A DNA stretch of 64,000 nt from Rhizobiaceae bacterium (GCA_029212415.1 JARGOF010000004.1:124001-188000), one strand, 5' to 3'. Positions 1-8,895 are shown, counted from the stretch's first letter. Translations and numbers: made by a program. Notes: generated by a model not told the origin, from the sequence alone.

Positions 1-609
1 GGGCGGATTTGTTGCACCAAAGGTCTCACGATTCTCAAATTTGAAATCCTCGGCATATTTGCCAAAAAAATGCGTGAGAAACGTATTGAGGCTGGGCCTG
101 ACCCTTTTATCCTCTGTCATCAGGTTGGCTGATGCATCCAGGGTTTCAACCATCAGTCTCGCCCATCGTTGAGCGCCCTTTTCATTCATCAGTTGCATGG
201 CATTGTGGGTATGATGGAAGTTGAGCCGGAACTCCCCGCCATGATAAGCAGGCCCTGCCCCCATGACATCCAGCCACAGGCCAGCCTGTGTGGCGACATG
301 ATGGTCTGCTGCGCCCACCCGAGCAAAGACAGAACGAAACCAGTCTTCATCGTCGAAAACCCGCTCATAGAAATTCCTGACGATGCCAACAATACGATCT
401 TGTCCAAGCACCGAGAACAATTGCCAGAACTGAATGGGTTTGTTGATATCAGAGGGTGCGGAAAGAGAAATGATATCCGGCATGCGGTGCGCGTTTTTGG
501 GAAGCACTTTTTTGGCAACGGCAGCATCTATGTATTTGAGCCGGGTAATTTCCGTCATGTAGCCAAGGGCCGTTGGATATTTTGCACTGGACAAGCCGCT
601 CTCAGACAT
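1..609 (-). CDS. Truncated-haemoglobin-like globin (3' end outside window)
   Basis: An open frame runs from ATG at 609 to the window edge without a stop, giving at least 203 codons; the C-terminus lies outside. After an N-terminal extension of about 60 residues the protein reads like a truncated (2-on-2) globin: a helix with FYERVF near residue 80, a W-L-DVMG-GP segment near residue 115, and an FHHTHNAM segment near residue 132 that would supply the proximal haem histidine. Such globins bind O2 or NO in the cytoplasm. It lies downstream of the lacI-type gene on the same strand after a 203-bp gap, so its link to that operon is uncertain. Antisense frames here look like shadows. Confidence 0.72.
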   Translation of the reverse strand, partial: MSESGLSSAKYPTALGYMTEITRLKYIDAAVAKKVLPKNAHRMPDIISLSAPSDINKPIQFWQLFSVLGQDRIVGIVRNFYERVFDDEDWFRSVFARVGAADHHVATQAGLWLDVMGAGPAYHGGEFRLNFHHTHNAMQLMNEKGAQRWARLMVETLDASANLMTEDKRVRPSLNTFLTHFFGKYAEDFKFENRETFGATNPP

Positions 610-812
610 TTTTTTCACAAGTGAATTCTTCGCCTCGTGGTTCGATCCTTAGATCAGGAAATCGGCAAGAACACTTTGTCTATTTTTAACTTATGCAGGA
701 AAGCCTGCAAAAAACCATCCAAGTCCAATTTCGACAAGCACCCCGGAAAACCTGGCGCGAAGTAGTGTTCCGGGTTGCACTGCCCGCGTAACAGCGGATT
801 GGTCAGATATCG

Positions 813-1865
813 TCATGCCGCAGATGCGTGCGGTGCGACTGAATCGCGCAAGACAATTTCGAACCCCACATCTTTGGGTTTGGCACTGACATCTTCTCCG
901 TGGATCTTTGCCATCAACATGGATGCCGCATGACAGCCCATTTCAAAAGCGGGCGAACGAATGGTTGTCAAAGCCGGTTCGATGGATGCAGCAATTTCAA
1001 AATCTCCAAACCCGGCAACAGACATGACGGAGGGCACGTGAATACCGCGCCGTGCGCATTCGAAAATCGCGCCGGCGGCATGAATATCCGTGCATCCGAT
1101 AATGGCATCAAGGCGCGGTTCGCGCTCAAGCAAAGCGGCCAGCCCCAGACGTCCACTTTCATAGTCCTTTTGAGCAGCCGAACTGAAAATCAATTGGTCC
1201 GGGCAACCATTTGCCTGAACTGCAGCAATGAACCCGTTTCGTCGCTCCTCGTAGCGCCTTATCCCCGGCGTATGAAAATCGACATATCCGACATATTTCC
1301 TGCCTTGATCAAGAACGTGGCAGGTCATGGAGCGCATTGCGTCAAAATCGGAGAATCCGACAGCCATGTCCAGAATCGGACCGTTGAGAGCCCACAATTC
1401 AACGACGGGAATACCGATCGCAGTGACCATTTTTTCCAGTTTTGGGGAATGATCGTTACCAATCAGCACAATGCCATCGGGCCGACGTTCCAGCAGCGTC
1501 GCTACAATTTCAGCTTCGCGATCGGGAGAAAATGCGCTTGAAGACAAAAGCAGTTCATAACCATCCTTGTTCAACCGAGCGACGAGCCCTTCGATCGTGC
1601 GCGCAAAGTTTGAATTGGAGAGTGTCGGAACAACGACTGCGACGACCTTGCTGCGGCGTGAAGACAGCTCTCCGGCAACGGCGTTGGGAATGTAGCCAAG
1701 ATCCTCGGCCACCTTCTGGACGCGTTTAAGCGTTTCAGGCGCCAGCCGTTCCGGCATGCTGAAGGCTCGCGATACCGTAATGAGCGACACTTTTGCCGCT
1801 TCAGCGACGTCTTTGCCCGTCGCCCAGGAGCCGTAGGATCGCTTCGCTTTGCGGGCGCGTTTCAT
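813..1865 (-). CDS. LacI-family transcriptional regulator, GntR (gluconate)-like
   Basis: A 350-residue regulator. Residues 14-70 form a LacI-type helix-turn-helix (KDVAEAAKVSLITVSRAF) with a hinge helix (LGYIPNAVAGELSSRR). Residues 75-340 form a periplasmic-binding-protein-like sensor domain (VAVVVPTLSNSNF onward). GGAGGAAAC directly before the ATG supports the start. It is the last gene of the minus-strand unit tctC - DUF1028 - lacI and is separated from DUF1028 by a GC-rich hairpin. An 18-bp LacI-type palindrome sits in the tctC/tctB divergent promoter, so local control of the transporter is the simplest inference. The effector is unknown. Confidence 0.88.
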   Translation of the reverse strand: MKRARKAKRSYGSWATGKDVAEAAKVSLITVSRAFSMPERLAPETLKRVQKVAEDLGYIPNAVAGELSSRRSKVVAVVVPTLSNSNFARTIEGLVARLNKDGYELLLSSSAFSPDREAEIVATLLERRPDGIVLIGNDHSPKLEKMVTAIGIPVVELWALNGPILDMAVGFSDFDAMRSMTCHVLDQGRKYVGYVDFHTPGIRRYEERRNGFIAAVQANGCPDQLIFSSAAQKDYESGRLGLAALLEREPRLDAIIGCTDIHAAGAIFECARRGIHVPSVMSVAGFGDFEIAASIEPALTTIRSPAFEMGCHAASMLMAKIHGEDVSAKPKDVGFEIVLRDSVAPHASAA

Positions 1866-1882
1866 GTTTCCTCCATATGAAA

Positions 1883-1906
1883 CGGGCGGGGTGTTGGCCC
1901 CGCCCG
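1883..1906 (-). terminator. GC-rich hairpin between DUF1028 gene and lacI-type gene
   Basis: A perfect 9-bp stem, CGGGCGGGG/CCCCGCCCG, with a 6-nt loop. In the minus-strand transcript it is followed by TTTCATAT, which resembles an intrinsic terminator with a short U-run. It lies 27 bp past the DUF1028 stop and 17 bp before the lacI-type start. It may therefore terminate or attenuate read-through and lower regulator expression relative to the transporter genes. Confidence 0.6.
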
Positions 1907-1933
1907 ACAGTTTATCACTTTACCTATGCGATC

Positions 1934-2614
1934 CTAGACGCCTCGTTCCTGCCGCCAGATATCATCACGCGGCATATCCGGTTTAGCTGGACGCACATCG
2001 TAATATTCAAGCAATGGCGTGTACAGGTCAAGGATGCGGCGCAGTTCCCCGATGGGCTCGTCGTGCTCATCGACGCGAAGATCGATCCAGCCATAGGACC
2101 TTTTGTTCACAACCAGGATAGATGCTGAATGTTGACCGGCAATCTGACCACCGGCGTCGCGGCCGGCTTCAACACAGCGCATCAGGCGTTCACCAAGGTC
2201 CAACTCATCCGTTGTTTCCCATACGTCAGCCATTTTTGTCACTGTCGCTTCACTGGTCACCCGATTGCCCAGCGACACGAAGTTGTCGATGGCGATGTGC
2301 CCCTTCCAGTCTTCGTTGTCATTGCCAGTGCGGGCAGCTGTGCGGCCATCACGATCGATGACAGCAATTTGTCGCCACTCGATATAGGGGTCATTGTCTT
2401 CCAGTTCCCGCATGACCTTGGGTGCGGAAAAACCCGTTTCCAAAAGGTTCAGGCCAAGTGGGCCAAAGCGGGGATCCCCGTTTGCCTGGGAAACAAGTCC
2501 TCCCAGTCCGGCTTTCAGAAATGGGCATTTTGCACCGATTGCGAGGGGTCGCGTTGCAATGGCTATTCCGAACATTCCAGTTCGTTTGCAGCGCGCGATT
2601 ACGGAAAAAGTCAT
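1934..2614 (-). CDS. DUF1028 family protein (predicted Ntn-hydrolase fold)
   Basis: A 226-residue protein opening with MTFSVIARCKRTGMFGIAIA, the typical DUF1028 start, in which a residue after the initiator methionine is thought to act as the Ntn nucleophile. The conserved G-L-V-S-QA segment and the GND region around residue 97 are present. The family's reaction is not established, but members often sit beside amino-acid, amide or carboxylate utilisation genes. Here it is 38 bp downstream of the TctC-type binding protein and upstream of the regulator, so it may hydrolyse the imported compound. Function is inferred only from context. Confidence 0.8.
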   Translation of the reverse strand: MTFSVIARCKRTGMFGIAIATRPLAIGAKCPFLKAGLGGLVSQANGDPRFGPLGLNLLETGFSAPKVMRELEDNDPYIEWRQIAVIDRDGRTAARTGNDNEDWKGHIAIDNFVSLGNRVTSEATVTKMADVWETTDELDLGERLMRCVEAGRDAGGQIAGQHSASILVVNKRSYGWIDLRVDEHDEPIGELRRILDLYTPLLEYYDVRPAKPDMPRDDIWRQERGV

Positions 2615-2652
2615 TTTTGTCTTCCTGCTTATGTTTATTGGTTGTGCAACAC

Positions 2653-3630
2653 TTATCGAAGCTCGATGCCTGCCGCCTTTGCGACCTCACCCCAGCGGGT
2701 GATTTCCGATGCCTGGATCTTGGAAAATTCTGCCGGTGTATTTGCGATCACCCGCACGCCCAATGTGTTCAAACGTTCTGCCAATGCGGGCGTTTGAAGC
2801 GCCGTTGCAATGGCATTTTGCAGAATATCAAGCCGTTCAGGTGCTGTGCCCGGAGCTGCAAAAACACCAAACCAAACACTTGCGTCGTATCCATCGACAC
2901 CAGCTTCGGCAATCGTTGGAACATCGGGAAGTGCATCGGAACGGTCAGGGGTCGTAACGCCAAGAGCCCGCAGGCTTCCTGCTTCGATATGTGGAATGAC
3001 GGTATTCATATTGTCGAATGCGAGATCAATTCTTCCCGCCAGCAGATCAACCATTGCCGGGGCGGAACCCGTGTAAGGCACATGTTCCATTTTCACGCCG
3101 GTCAGGTTTTCAAACAGCGCTGCCGAGAGGTGCTGTGATGTGCCCGGCCCCGTCGAATAGTAGTTCAGCTCACCGGGATGCGCCTTGGCATAGGCGATCA
3201 GTTCATCAACCGAATTGATATCCAGCTTGGGGTTTACGACCAGCACGTTTGGCACGCTGCCGACCATTGTCACTGCAGAAAAATCCTTTTCAGGATCGTA
3301 GGGCAGATTGGCGTAGATATGCGGGGCCGTTGCATGGGTTGGCGTACTGCCAAGAACCACGGAATAGCCGTTATCGTTTGCGGTTGCGACTGAGGCACTG
3401 CCAATGGTGCCGGATGCTCCTGGTCGATTGATAACCGCGATTGGCTGGCCGAGAAGTTTTTCAGCTTCCTGCGCAATAGCACGCGAGAGCGTGTCATTCG
3501 CACCGCCGGGATTCCATGGGCTCACCCAGGTAATTGGCTTGGTCGGGAAATCATCTGCCATAGCCGCTGGCGCACAAACAGCAGCACCGGCGACAAACGT
3601 CATGGTCCAGATCAGTTTTTTGAGAAACAT
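2653..3630 (-). CDS. Tripartite tricarboxylate transporter substrate-binding protein (TctC/Bug family)
   Basis: A 325-residue periplasmic binding protein. Residues 1-25 are a signal peptide ending AMADDFP. The mature start PTKPITWVSPWNPGG is the family's first ligand-contacting loop, and VINRPGASG, YNYY-type and GSAPAMVDLLAGRID segments follow in family order. CAAGGAGAAG precedes the ATG. It is divergent from tctB-tctA, which supply the membrane parts. TTT systems import carboxylates (citrate, tartrate, aromatic acids and others) by secondary transport; the ligand cannot be read from sequence. Confidence 0.93.
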   Translation of the reverse strand: MFLKKLIWTMTFVAGAAVCAPAAMADDFPTKPITWVSPWNPGGANDTLSRAIAQEAEKLLGQPIAVINRPGASGTIGSASVATANDNGYSVVLGSTPTHATAPHIYANLPYDPEKDFSAVTMVGSVPNVLVVNPKLDINSVDELIAYAKAHPGELNYYSTGPGTSQHLSAALFENLTGVKMEHVPYTGSAPAMVDLLAGRIDLAFDNMNTVIPHIEAGSLRALGVTTPDRSDALPDVPTIAEAGVDGYDASVWFGVFAAPGTAPERLDILQNAIATALQTPALAERLNTLGVRVIANTPAEFSKIQASEITRWGEVAKAAGIELR

Positions 3631-3702
3631 GTTTTCTTCTCCTTGAGGGTTGCACTGAACTTGTTGCCTTTGACAACTCTGTCATTGAATAACAAGATCC
3701 GT

Positions 3703-3720
3703 TATGTTACCGCTAACATA
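3703..3720. promoter_or_regulatory. LacI/GntR-type operator in tctC/tctB divergent promoter
   Basis: TATGTTACCGCTAACATA is a perfect 7-4-7 inverted repeat. Its core closely resembles the E. coli GntR (LacI family) gluconate operator, which I recall as ATGTTACC-GTAACAT. It lies 73 bp upstream of the tctC ATG and 64 bp upstream of the tctB start, where one bound dimer could repress both directions. The LacI-family gene at 813-1865 is the natural candidate binder. Confidence 0.7.
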
Positions 3721-3783
3721 CTTGATATAAAGTGGCCCCTTGTCAATGATTGTGGCCGGTAAAAGTCACAAAGGCGGGAGTTT

Positions 3784-4269
3784 GTGCGCGTGAATTTTTC
3801 TGATGTCGATGAAAAGACAAGATTTTACAAAGGGTTGTCAGCCAGAGATTGGATAACAATTTCTTTGGTTGCCGGATGTGGGGTCTATTCGATGTGGGAA
3901 GGCCTTTCATTGGATCTCGGTTCGGTGCGAAGGATAGGTGCCGGGGCATTCCCATTCGCTATTGGTGCATTGCTTAGCACAATGGCCATTTTTCTGGGGA
4001 TTGGCAGGAGCCCTGAGAGCACTGTCGACCAACCTAAAATATCGCTTCGCGGTCCCGTCCACATCAGCGCTGCGATGATTGCTTTCATGATTTTGATAAA
4101 TCCGTTGGGCCTGGCGCCAACCATTGCCATTGTGACAATCTTGAGTGCCAGTGCAGATCGTAGTCTGAAACTGCGCAGTGTGTTGCTTCTGGCCTTGTTT
4201 GCATCAAGCCTTTGCACCGTTGTTTTCGTATTCCTGCTGGGCCTGCCGCTTCAGCCCTTCTGGTGGTGA
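3784..4269 (+). CDS. Tripartite tricarboxylate transporter small membrane subunit (TctB)
   Basis: A 161-residue protein with four predicted hydrophobic segments (about residues 26-44, 54-72, 95-112 and 135-157), matching the small 4-TM TctB subunit. The motif GAGAFPFAIGALL after the first TM loop is typical. The first start is GTG at 3784, only 3 nt from GGGAG; the in-frame GTG at 3790 has better spacing (9 nt) and would give 159 residues. The stop is 2 nt before the tctA ATG, so the two are co-translated. It pairs with TctA in the inner membrane. Confidence 0.88.
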   Translation: MRVNFSDVDEKTRFYKGLSARDWITISLVAGCGVYSMWEGLSLDLGSVRRIGAGAFPFAIGALLSTMAIFLGIGRSPESTVDQPKISLRGPVHISAAMIAFMILINPLGLAPTIAIVTILSASADRSLKLRSVLLLALFASSLCTVVFVFLLGLPLQPFWW

Positions 4270-4271
4270 TC

Positions 4272-5807
4272 ATGACTATTTTTGACAATCTGCTCATGGG
4301 TTTTGGCGTTGCGCTCTCTTGGGAGGCACTGGTCTATTGTTTCATCGGTGTAACGCTGGGGACCTTCATCGGTGTCCTGCCAGGGCTTGGCCCCATGGTG
4401 ACAATCGGCATGCTTTTGCCAATCACCTATTATCTCGACCCGACGTCAGCGATCATCATGCTGGCGGGCATCTATTACGGGTCACAATACGGCAATTCGA
4501 CCGCGTCAATTCTGCTCAATCTGCCGGGCACCTCAGCAGGCGCGGTCACATGTCTTGATGGGCATCCCCTGGCCTTGCAGGGGCGCGCCGGCTCAGCTTT
4601 GTTCATGACCACGATTGCATCGTTTTTTGGCAGTTGCTTCGGAATTATCGTATTGGCCTCATTGGCCCCGCTTCTGGCAAGTTTTGCACTGCAATTCGGG
4701 CCCACCGAATATTTTGCGCTGATGTTGCTGGGGCTGATAGCCGCGGCGATTCTGGTTCGCGATTCCCTGGTGCGCGGTCTTGTTTCGGTCCTTTTGGGAT
4801 TGTTGCTCGGCCTGGTGGGAACCGACATCTACAGCGGCTCTCCACGTTTCACTTTCGGTTTTTTGAAGCTCTCCGATGGCATTGGACTTGTGCCGATCGC
4901 CACTGGTGTTTTCGGGGTTGCGCTCATCATGGCCAATGCGGGACGCCATGTCGTCAATGGCAGCACCGAAAAGCTCGGCTGGCGATCGATGATGCCTGGC
5001 CCCGGAGACGTCCGGCGCTCAATTCTGCCGATGTTTCGCGGCGCAAGTATCGGCTCGATCCTGGGGATGTTGCCAGGGGCCGGACCGACGATTTCCACAT
5101 TCATTGCCTATGCAACAGAGAAAAAAATCGCCCGCGATCCCTCGCGCTTTGGGCGTGGTGCGATTGAGGGTGTGGCTGCGCCCGAGGCTTCTAACAATGC
5201 CGCCAGCCAAACCGGTTTTGTGCCCACATTGACACTTGGCGTGCCGGGCGATCCAGTCATGGCGGTGATGCTGGGCGCTCTGATGATACACGGCGTGCCA
5301 CCAGGACCAATGCTGCTGGTGGACCATGCACCCTTGTTCTGGGGGTTGGTTGCAAGTTTTTTCATCGGAAACCTGCTTCTTCTGATCTTGAACATCCCCC
5401 TGATCGGTCTTTGGGTTCAATTGCTGAAGGTGCCCTACGGCCTGCTCTACCCCATGATCATTTCGTTCGTGTGTATCGGTGTCTATTCGATCAACAATTC
5501 GGTTTTTGATGTTGGTCTGGTCATGGCATTCGGTCTCTTTGGTTACATGATGTTGCTCCTCAGTATCGAGCCTGCACCAATGCTGCTGGGTTTCATCCTT
5601 GCACCGATGATCGAGGAGAATTTTCGACGGTCTCTCATTCTGTCGCGCGGAGACTTCATGACCTTTGTTGAAACCCCGATCAGCGGCGGGCTGATCGCAC
5701 TTTCAGCCCTGCTTCTAGGCTGGATCATTGTCTCCGATCTTTATCCCAAAAAGATGCAGGTGCCTAAAGAGGATGCAAGCGAAGAAAACTCAGGCGGGCA
5801 AAATTAA
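4272..5807 (+). CDS. Tripartite tricarboxylate transporter large permease (TctA)
   Basis: A 511-residue polytopic membrane protein. The N-terminal block GTFIGVLPGLGPMVTIGMLLP and the later block GSILGMLPGAGPTISTFIAYATEKK are the two duplicated TctA signature regions, with PEASNNAA near residue 308. The frame is open upstream to TTG 4212 inside tctB, but ATG 4272, just after the tctB stop, gives the canonical family N-terminus (MTIFDNLLMGFGVALS). It forms the transport channel with TctB and receives substrate from TctC. It is followed by a 378-bp convergent intergenic region. Confidence 0.93.
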   Translation: MTIFDNLLMGFGVALSWEALVYCFIGVTLGTFIGVLPGLGPMVTIGMLLPITYYLDPTSAIIMLAGIYYGSQYGNSTASILLNLPGTSAGAVTCLDGHPLALQGRAGSALFMTTIASFFGSCFGIIVLASLAPLLASFALQFGPTEYFALMLLGLIAAAILVRDSLVRGLVSVLLGLLLGLVGTDIYSGSPRFTFGFLKLSDGIGLVPIATGVFGVALIMANAGRHVVNGSTEKLGWRSMMPGPGDVRRSILPMFRGASIGSILGMLPGAGPTISTFIAYATEKKIARDPSRFGRGAIEGVAAPEASNNAASQTGFVPTLTLGVPGDPVMAVMLGALMIHGVPPGPMLLVDHAPLFWGLVASFFIGNLLLLILNIPLIGLWVQLLKVPYGLLYPMIISFVCIGVYSINNSVFDVGLVMAFGLFGYMMLLLSIEPAPMLLGFILAPMIEENFRRSLILSRGDFMTFVETPISGGLIALSALLLGWIIVSDLYPKKMQVPKEDASEENSGGQN

Positions 5808-6185
5808 CGGATCTGGCAGCCAGGATGCTGGCGGAGTTGCAGAGCGACTGTGGTAATCAAATGACAAATCCCGCATTGTTCCGGCGCGCCCTGGAGTCAT
5901 AGTGCAAGTCTTGCTTTGATTGAACCACTTTGTTCGTGATCCAGTGAGTCAATCCGCCAGGAAGGCGTTAAAGAGCGATGCTCTCGCATCGCTCGAGGCG
6001 TCTGACGCAGCGGGCGGCCATTGGTCGCGAACCCTTCGGGCCAGCAGCTTTTTCGCCACTATCTACGTCGTTTCGCTTGCCCGTACCTTGAGGTATGCGC
6101 TTTGCCAACCAACTTGATCCTGACCAAGAACAACCGGCAGAGTGAAATAATGTAAGCAAGACAGGCTTGAAGGCGTAGCCCCGGC
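5808..6185. other. Convergent intergenic region with perfect hairpin; possible dispersed repeat
   Basis: This 378-bp stretch lies between tctA (+) and the ABC permease (-) and has no credible gene. At 5973-5994 a perfect 9-bp hairpin occurs (GAGCGATGC, loop TCTC, GCATCGCTC). Read on the minus strand it is followed by TTTAAC, so it could terminate the permease operon. The following 120 bp (about 6000-6120) has the feel of an intergenic repeat, with short palindromes such as CCCTTCGGG, but no second copy was noticed in this window. Confidence 0.5.
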
Positions 6186-7082
6186 CTATCGGGAAGGATT
6201 CCGTTTGAATTTGCTGCGTATCATCGGCAGCGCCAGCGCGAAGAGGACAAACAGTCCGGTCAACAGCTTTAGATCCGATGGTTTGAACCCGAGGCTGAGT
6301 GCGATGGCAACGAATTGAAAGTAGAGGAGACTGCCGACGACCGGCGCGAGGATCTGCCGGGCAAGGGTACTGCCGCCGAGGATCGCCTCGCCCAGGATGG
6401 TTGCGGCCAGTCCGATGACCAATACACCAACGCCCATATTGACGTCGGCATAGCTCTGGTATTGCGCCATGACCGAACCGCCAAGGGCCGCCAGCGCCCC
6501 GGCGCCGGCAAGTCCTGCGATGATGTAGAGCGTCGTTGACAGGCCTTGCGCCCGTGCCATTGTCTGGTTCGAACCGACCGCCCTCAGGGCCAGCCCAAGC
6601 TCGGTGTGCAGAAACCAGTAGAGCAGCAGACAAAGCGCCGCCAACATCACCGAAAGCACAGCAAACTGGGTGATCGGTGCCCCCCCGTCAGCATTCAGCA
6701 ATATTGTGAAGAGCGTATCATGGCTGAACAATGCCGTGTTGGGTTTGCCCATGACACGAATGTTGATGCTGAACATCATGGTCAGCACGATGATTCCGGC
6801 CAGCAGCGAGGTGACTTTGAAAAACACATGGATCACAGCGGTCAGAGCGCCGGCCAGCGCACCGGCAAGCAGCGCCAACCCCATTGCCGGCATGATGCCC
6901 ATACCATTGGCCAGCAGCGCTGCGGCAACCGCTGCGCCAAGCGGGAAGCTGCCCTCGGCAGTAAGGTCCGGCAGGCTGAGCAGGCGGAACGGGATCATGA
7001 CGCCGATGGCGACAAAGGCATAAACTGCGCCCTGTGCCAGGCTGACCGGGATCAAGTTATAGTATGTTGACAGGATGTCCAT
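6186..7082 (-). CDS. ABC importer permease (COG4120 type, BPD_transp_2)
   Basis: A 298-residue polytopic membrane protein. It has about eight hydrophobic helices, an early PDLTAEGSFPLGAAVAAALL segment and a glycine-rich GLAGAGALAALGGS block in the second half, as in COG4120 permeases that partner COG2984 binding proteins. It is the last gene of a minus-strand operon, 10 bp after the ATPase gene. It would form the inner-membrane channel, probably as a homodimer because only one permease gene is present. Substrate unknown. Confidence 0.88.
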   Translation of the reverse strand: MDILSTYYNLIPVSLAQGAVYAFVAIGVMIPFRLLSLPDLTAEGSFPLGAAVAAALLANGMGIMPAMGLALLAGALAGALTAVIHVFFKVTSLLAGIIVLTMMFSINIRVMGKPNTALFSHDTLFTILLNADGGAPITQFAVLSVMLAALCLLLYWFLHTELGLALRAVGSNQTMARAQGLSTTLYIIAGLAGAGALAALGGSVMAQYQSYADVNMGVGVLVIGLAATILGEAILGGSTLARQILAPVVGSLLYFQFVAIALSLGFKPSDLKLLTGLFVLFALALPMIRSKFKRNPSR

Positions 7083-7092
7083 TTGCCCGGCT

Positions 7093-7896
7093 CTAACTCA
7101 GCAACATGCGGTCACTCACCACATCATGAAAACGGGTTACCAGATCGGCGGTCGTCAGTTTGGCCTTCTCATCCTTTGCAAGATCAAGCACGACACGGCC
7201 CTCGTGCATCATCAAAAGGCGGTCACCGTGGGCGATTGCCTGCTCCATATTATGGGTGATCATAAGGGTGGTGATCTGGCGGTCTTCTACGGCACTCAGC
7301 GTTGATCTGATCACCATGTCAGCAGCACGTGGGTCAAGCGCAGCGGTGTGTTCATCCAGAAGCAACAATTGCGGGGCCTGCAATGTCGCCATGATCAGGG
7401 TCAAGGACTGGCGCTGCCCGCCTGAGAGCAGGGATACGCGGTCCTTCAGGCGGTTCTCAAGGCCCAGACCGAGGGGCTCGAGTGCCGAGCGAAATTCTTC
7501 TCGTTCAGCGGCGTGCAGACCGGTCCGAAAACTGCGCCGCTTGCCACGCCGTGCTGAAATGGCCAGGTTTTCTTCAATCGTCAGTGACGCCGCAGTGCCT
7601 TGCATCGGATCCTGAAAAACACGACTGATGTAGCCCGCACGTTTGTGTGTTGGCCATTGTTCAATCGCCTTTCCGGCGATGGAGATCGTTCCTTCATCCA
7701 CCTGAACCTCGCCGGATATCGCATTCAGCATGGTGCTTTTGCCCGCTCCATTGCTGCCAATGACGATCGCAAACTCACCGGGAGCAAGAGAAAAACTCAC
7801 CCCGTCGAGCGCGCGTTTTTCCTGTACGGTTCCCGGAAAGAAGGTTTTTTGCAGACCAGAGACGATGACTCCGGCCTGCTTGGCGGCGGCTGTCAC
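7093..7896 (-). CDS. ABC importer ATPase (COG1101 type)
   Basis: A 267-residue ABC ATPase. Walker A GSNGAGKST is near residue 48, the signature LLSGGQRQ near 155, Walker B LLLLDEHTAALD near 176, and the switch histidine is in LMITHN near 212. The Walker B region has DEHTAALD rather than the common DEPT, as in COG1101 proteins. Its start overlaps the binding-protein stop by 4 bp (ATGA), showing tight coupling. It powers the single-permease importer encoded next to it. Confidence 0.92.
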   Translation of the reverse strand: MTAAAKQAGVIVSGLQKTFFPGTVQEKRALDGVSFSLAPGEFAIVIGSNGAGKSTMLNAISGEVQVDEGTISIAGKAIEQWPTHKRAGYISRVFQDPMQGTAASLTIEENLAISARRGKRRSFRTGLHAAEREEFRSALEPLGLGLENRLKDRVSLLSGGQRQSLTLIMATLQAPQLLLLDEHTAALDPRAADMVIRSTLSAVEDRQITTLMITHNMEQAIAHGDRLLMMHEGRVVLDLAKDEKAKLTTADLVTRFHDVVSDRMLLS

Positions 7897-8864
7897 TTTA
7901 CGCAGTCACAATCAGCCAAGGCATCGGGCAGTGTCATCCCGGCCGCTGCCATGAAAGCTGCGCTGATGGTTGGTGTGTGATCAGCAGGGGACGGGCGATA
8001 GATGTCGATCGTGCTGACAGCCTCACCTTGCAATATGCGCCCGGCACGCAGCCCAGCCTGACGGCCAACCTCAAACCAGGAAACCGCCATGGAAGCAAGG
8101 ATCTGCCCGTCTTCCACGCCGACCGGCGAGGCATTGATCACCGGCACACCGATACGACGTGCTGCGGCGGCCACAGCTGGCAGTGCCGGTTGCAACATGC
8201 TGGAAGGGATCAGATAGATCACATCCGTGTCTTTCAGCGCGTTGACGCGAACCGGGATATCGGCGGTTGTCTCGACGCTGACGGTGACAAGCTCCACCCC
8301 CATTGCGGCAGCAGCCTCCTTGGCATAGGTGATATTGACAACATCATTGGCATCGCCCGGATTGAAGAGAATCCCAATCTTGTCGGCTTTTCCCAGAAGG
8401 TCTGCTGCAAAGGCGAACACGGTTTCCATCGATTGAAGGTTGGACGCGCCGGTAAAGCGGTCACTGCCACCATCCCAGGACGGAACCAGGCCGGCGTCGA
8501 CCGGGTCTGTCACCGGAGCAAAGACGATCGGGATTGTCTTGTCTTGCACGACACGGCGTGCGGCCTGACTGATCGGGGTCGTTACCGTCAAGAAAACATC
8601 GGGGCCTGATGCTTCAAGCGTCGTGAGCATTTGTGCCACGACCGAGGCGTCAAAGCTGGCGTCCTGGTAAACGTAGGTCAGGCCGGCCCCGTCCACATAG
8701 CCACCATCTGCCATCCCCTGTTTGAACCCACTGACGACAGCGTTCAGCGCCGGATGCGGCCCCAGATTGGCGATGGCCACGACTTTGTCCTGTGCAGATG
8801 CCTGGGTTGCCACCAGGAATGCAGCGAGGGCGCAACCTTTCAGAAACGTGGATATCTTCGTCAT
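7893..8864 (-). CDS. ABC importer substrate-binding protein (COG2984, ABC_sub_bind)
   Basis: A 323-residue periplasmic protein. Residues 1-24 are a signal peptide ending ASAQDK. It has the family segments VVSGFKQGMADGGYVDG, PDVFLTVTTPISQAARR, IPIVFAPVTDPVDAGLV and GILFNPGDAN. COG2984 proteins are known or proposed to bind amino acids such as tryptophan and related small ligands. It is the first gene of the three-gene importer, 31 bp downstream of an aspartate-dehydrogenase-like gene, which hints at an amino-acid-derived ligand. A Cys pair near the C-terminus (DCDC) is unusual. Confidence 0.9.
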   Translation of the reverse strand: MTKISTFLKGCALAAFLVATQASAQDKVVAIANLGPHPALNAVVSGFKQGMADGGYVDGAGLTYVYQDASFDASVVAQMLTTLEASGPDVFLTVTTPISQAARRVVQDKTIPIVFAPVTDPVDAGLVPSWDGGSDRFTGASNLQSMETVFAFAADLLGKADKIGILFNPGDANDVVNITYAKEAAAAMGVELVTVSVETTADIPVRVNALKDTDVIYLIPSSMLQPALPAVAAAARRIGVPVINASPVGVEDGQILASMAVSWFEVGRQAGLRAGRILQGEAVSTIDIYRPSPADHTPTISAAFMAAAGMTLPDALADCDCVK

Positions 8865-8895
8865 GTCTATCTCCCGTTATCGTTTTGTGAAGGGG

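Noticed and set aside
169-624. 151-codon plus-strand frame at the left edge
   Set aside because: The minus strand over the same bases is a better gene (globin) that simply lacks a stop inside the window.
2422-3138. 238-codon plus-strand frame opposite tctC
   Set aside because: Cys/Arg-rich translation without a family, antisense to a clear TctC gene.
5968-6633. 221-codon minus-strand frame extending past the permease stop
   Set aside because: It overlaps the permease gene in another frame and has no start context or similarity. The permease frame is clearly the coding one.
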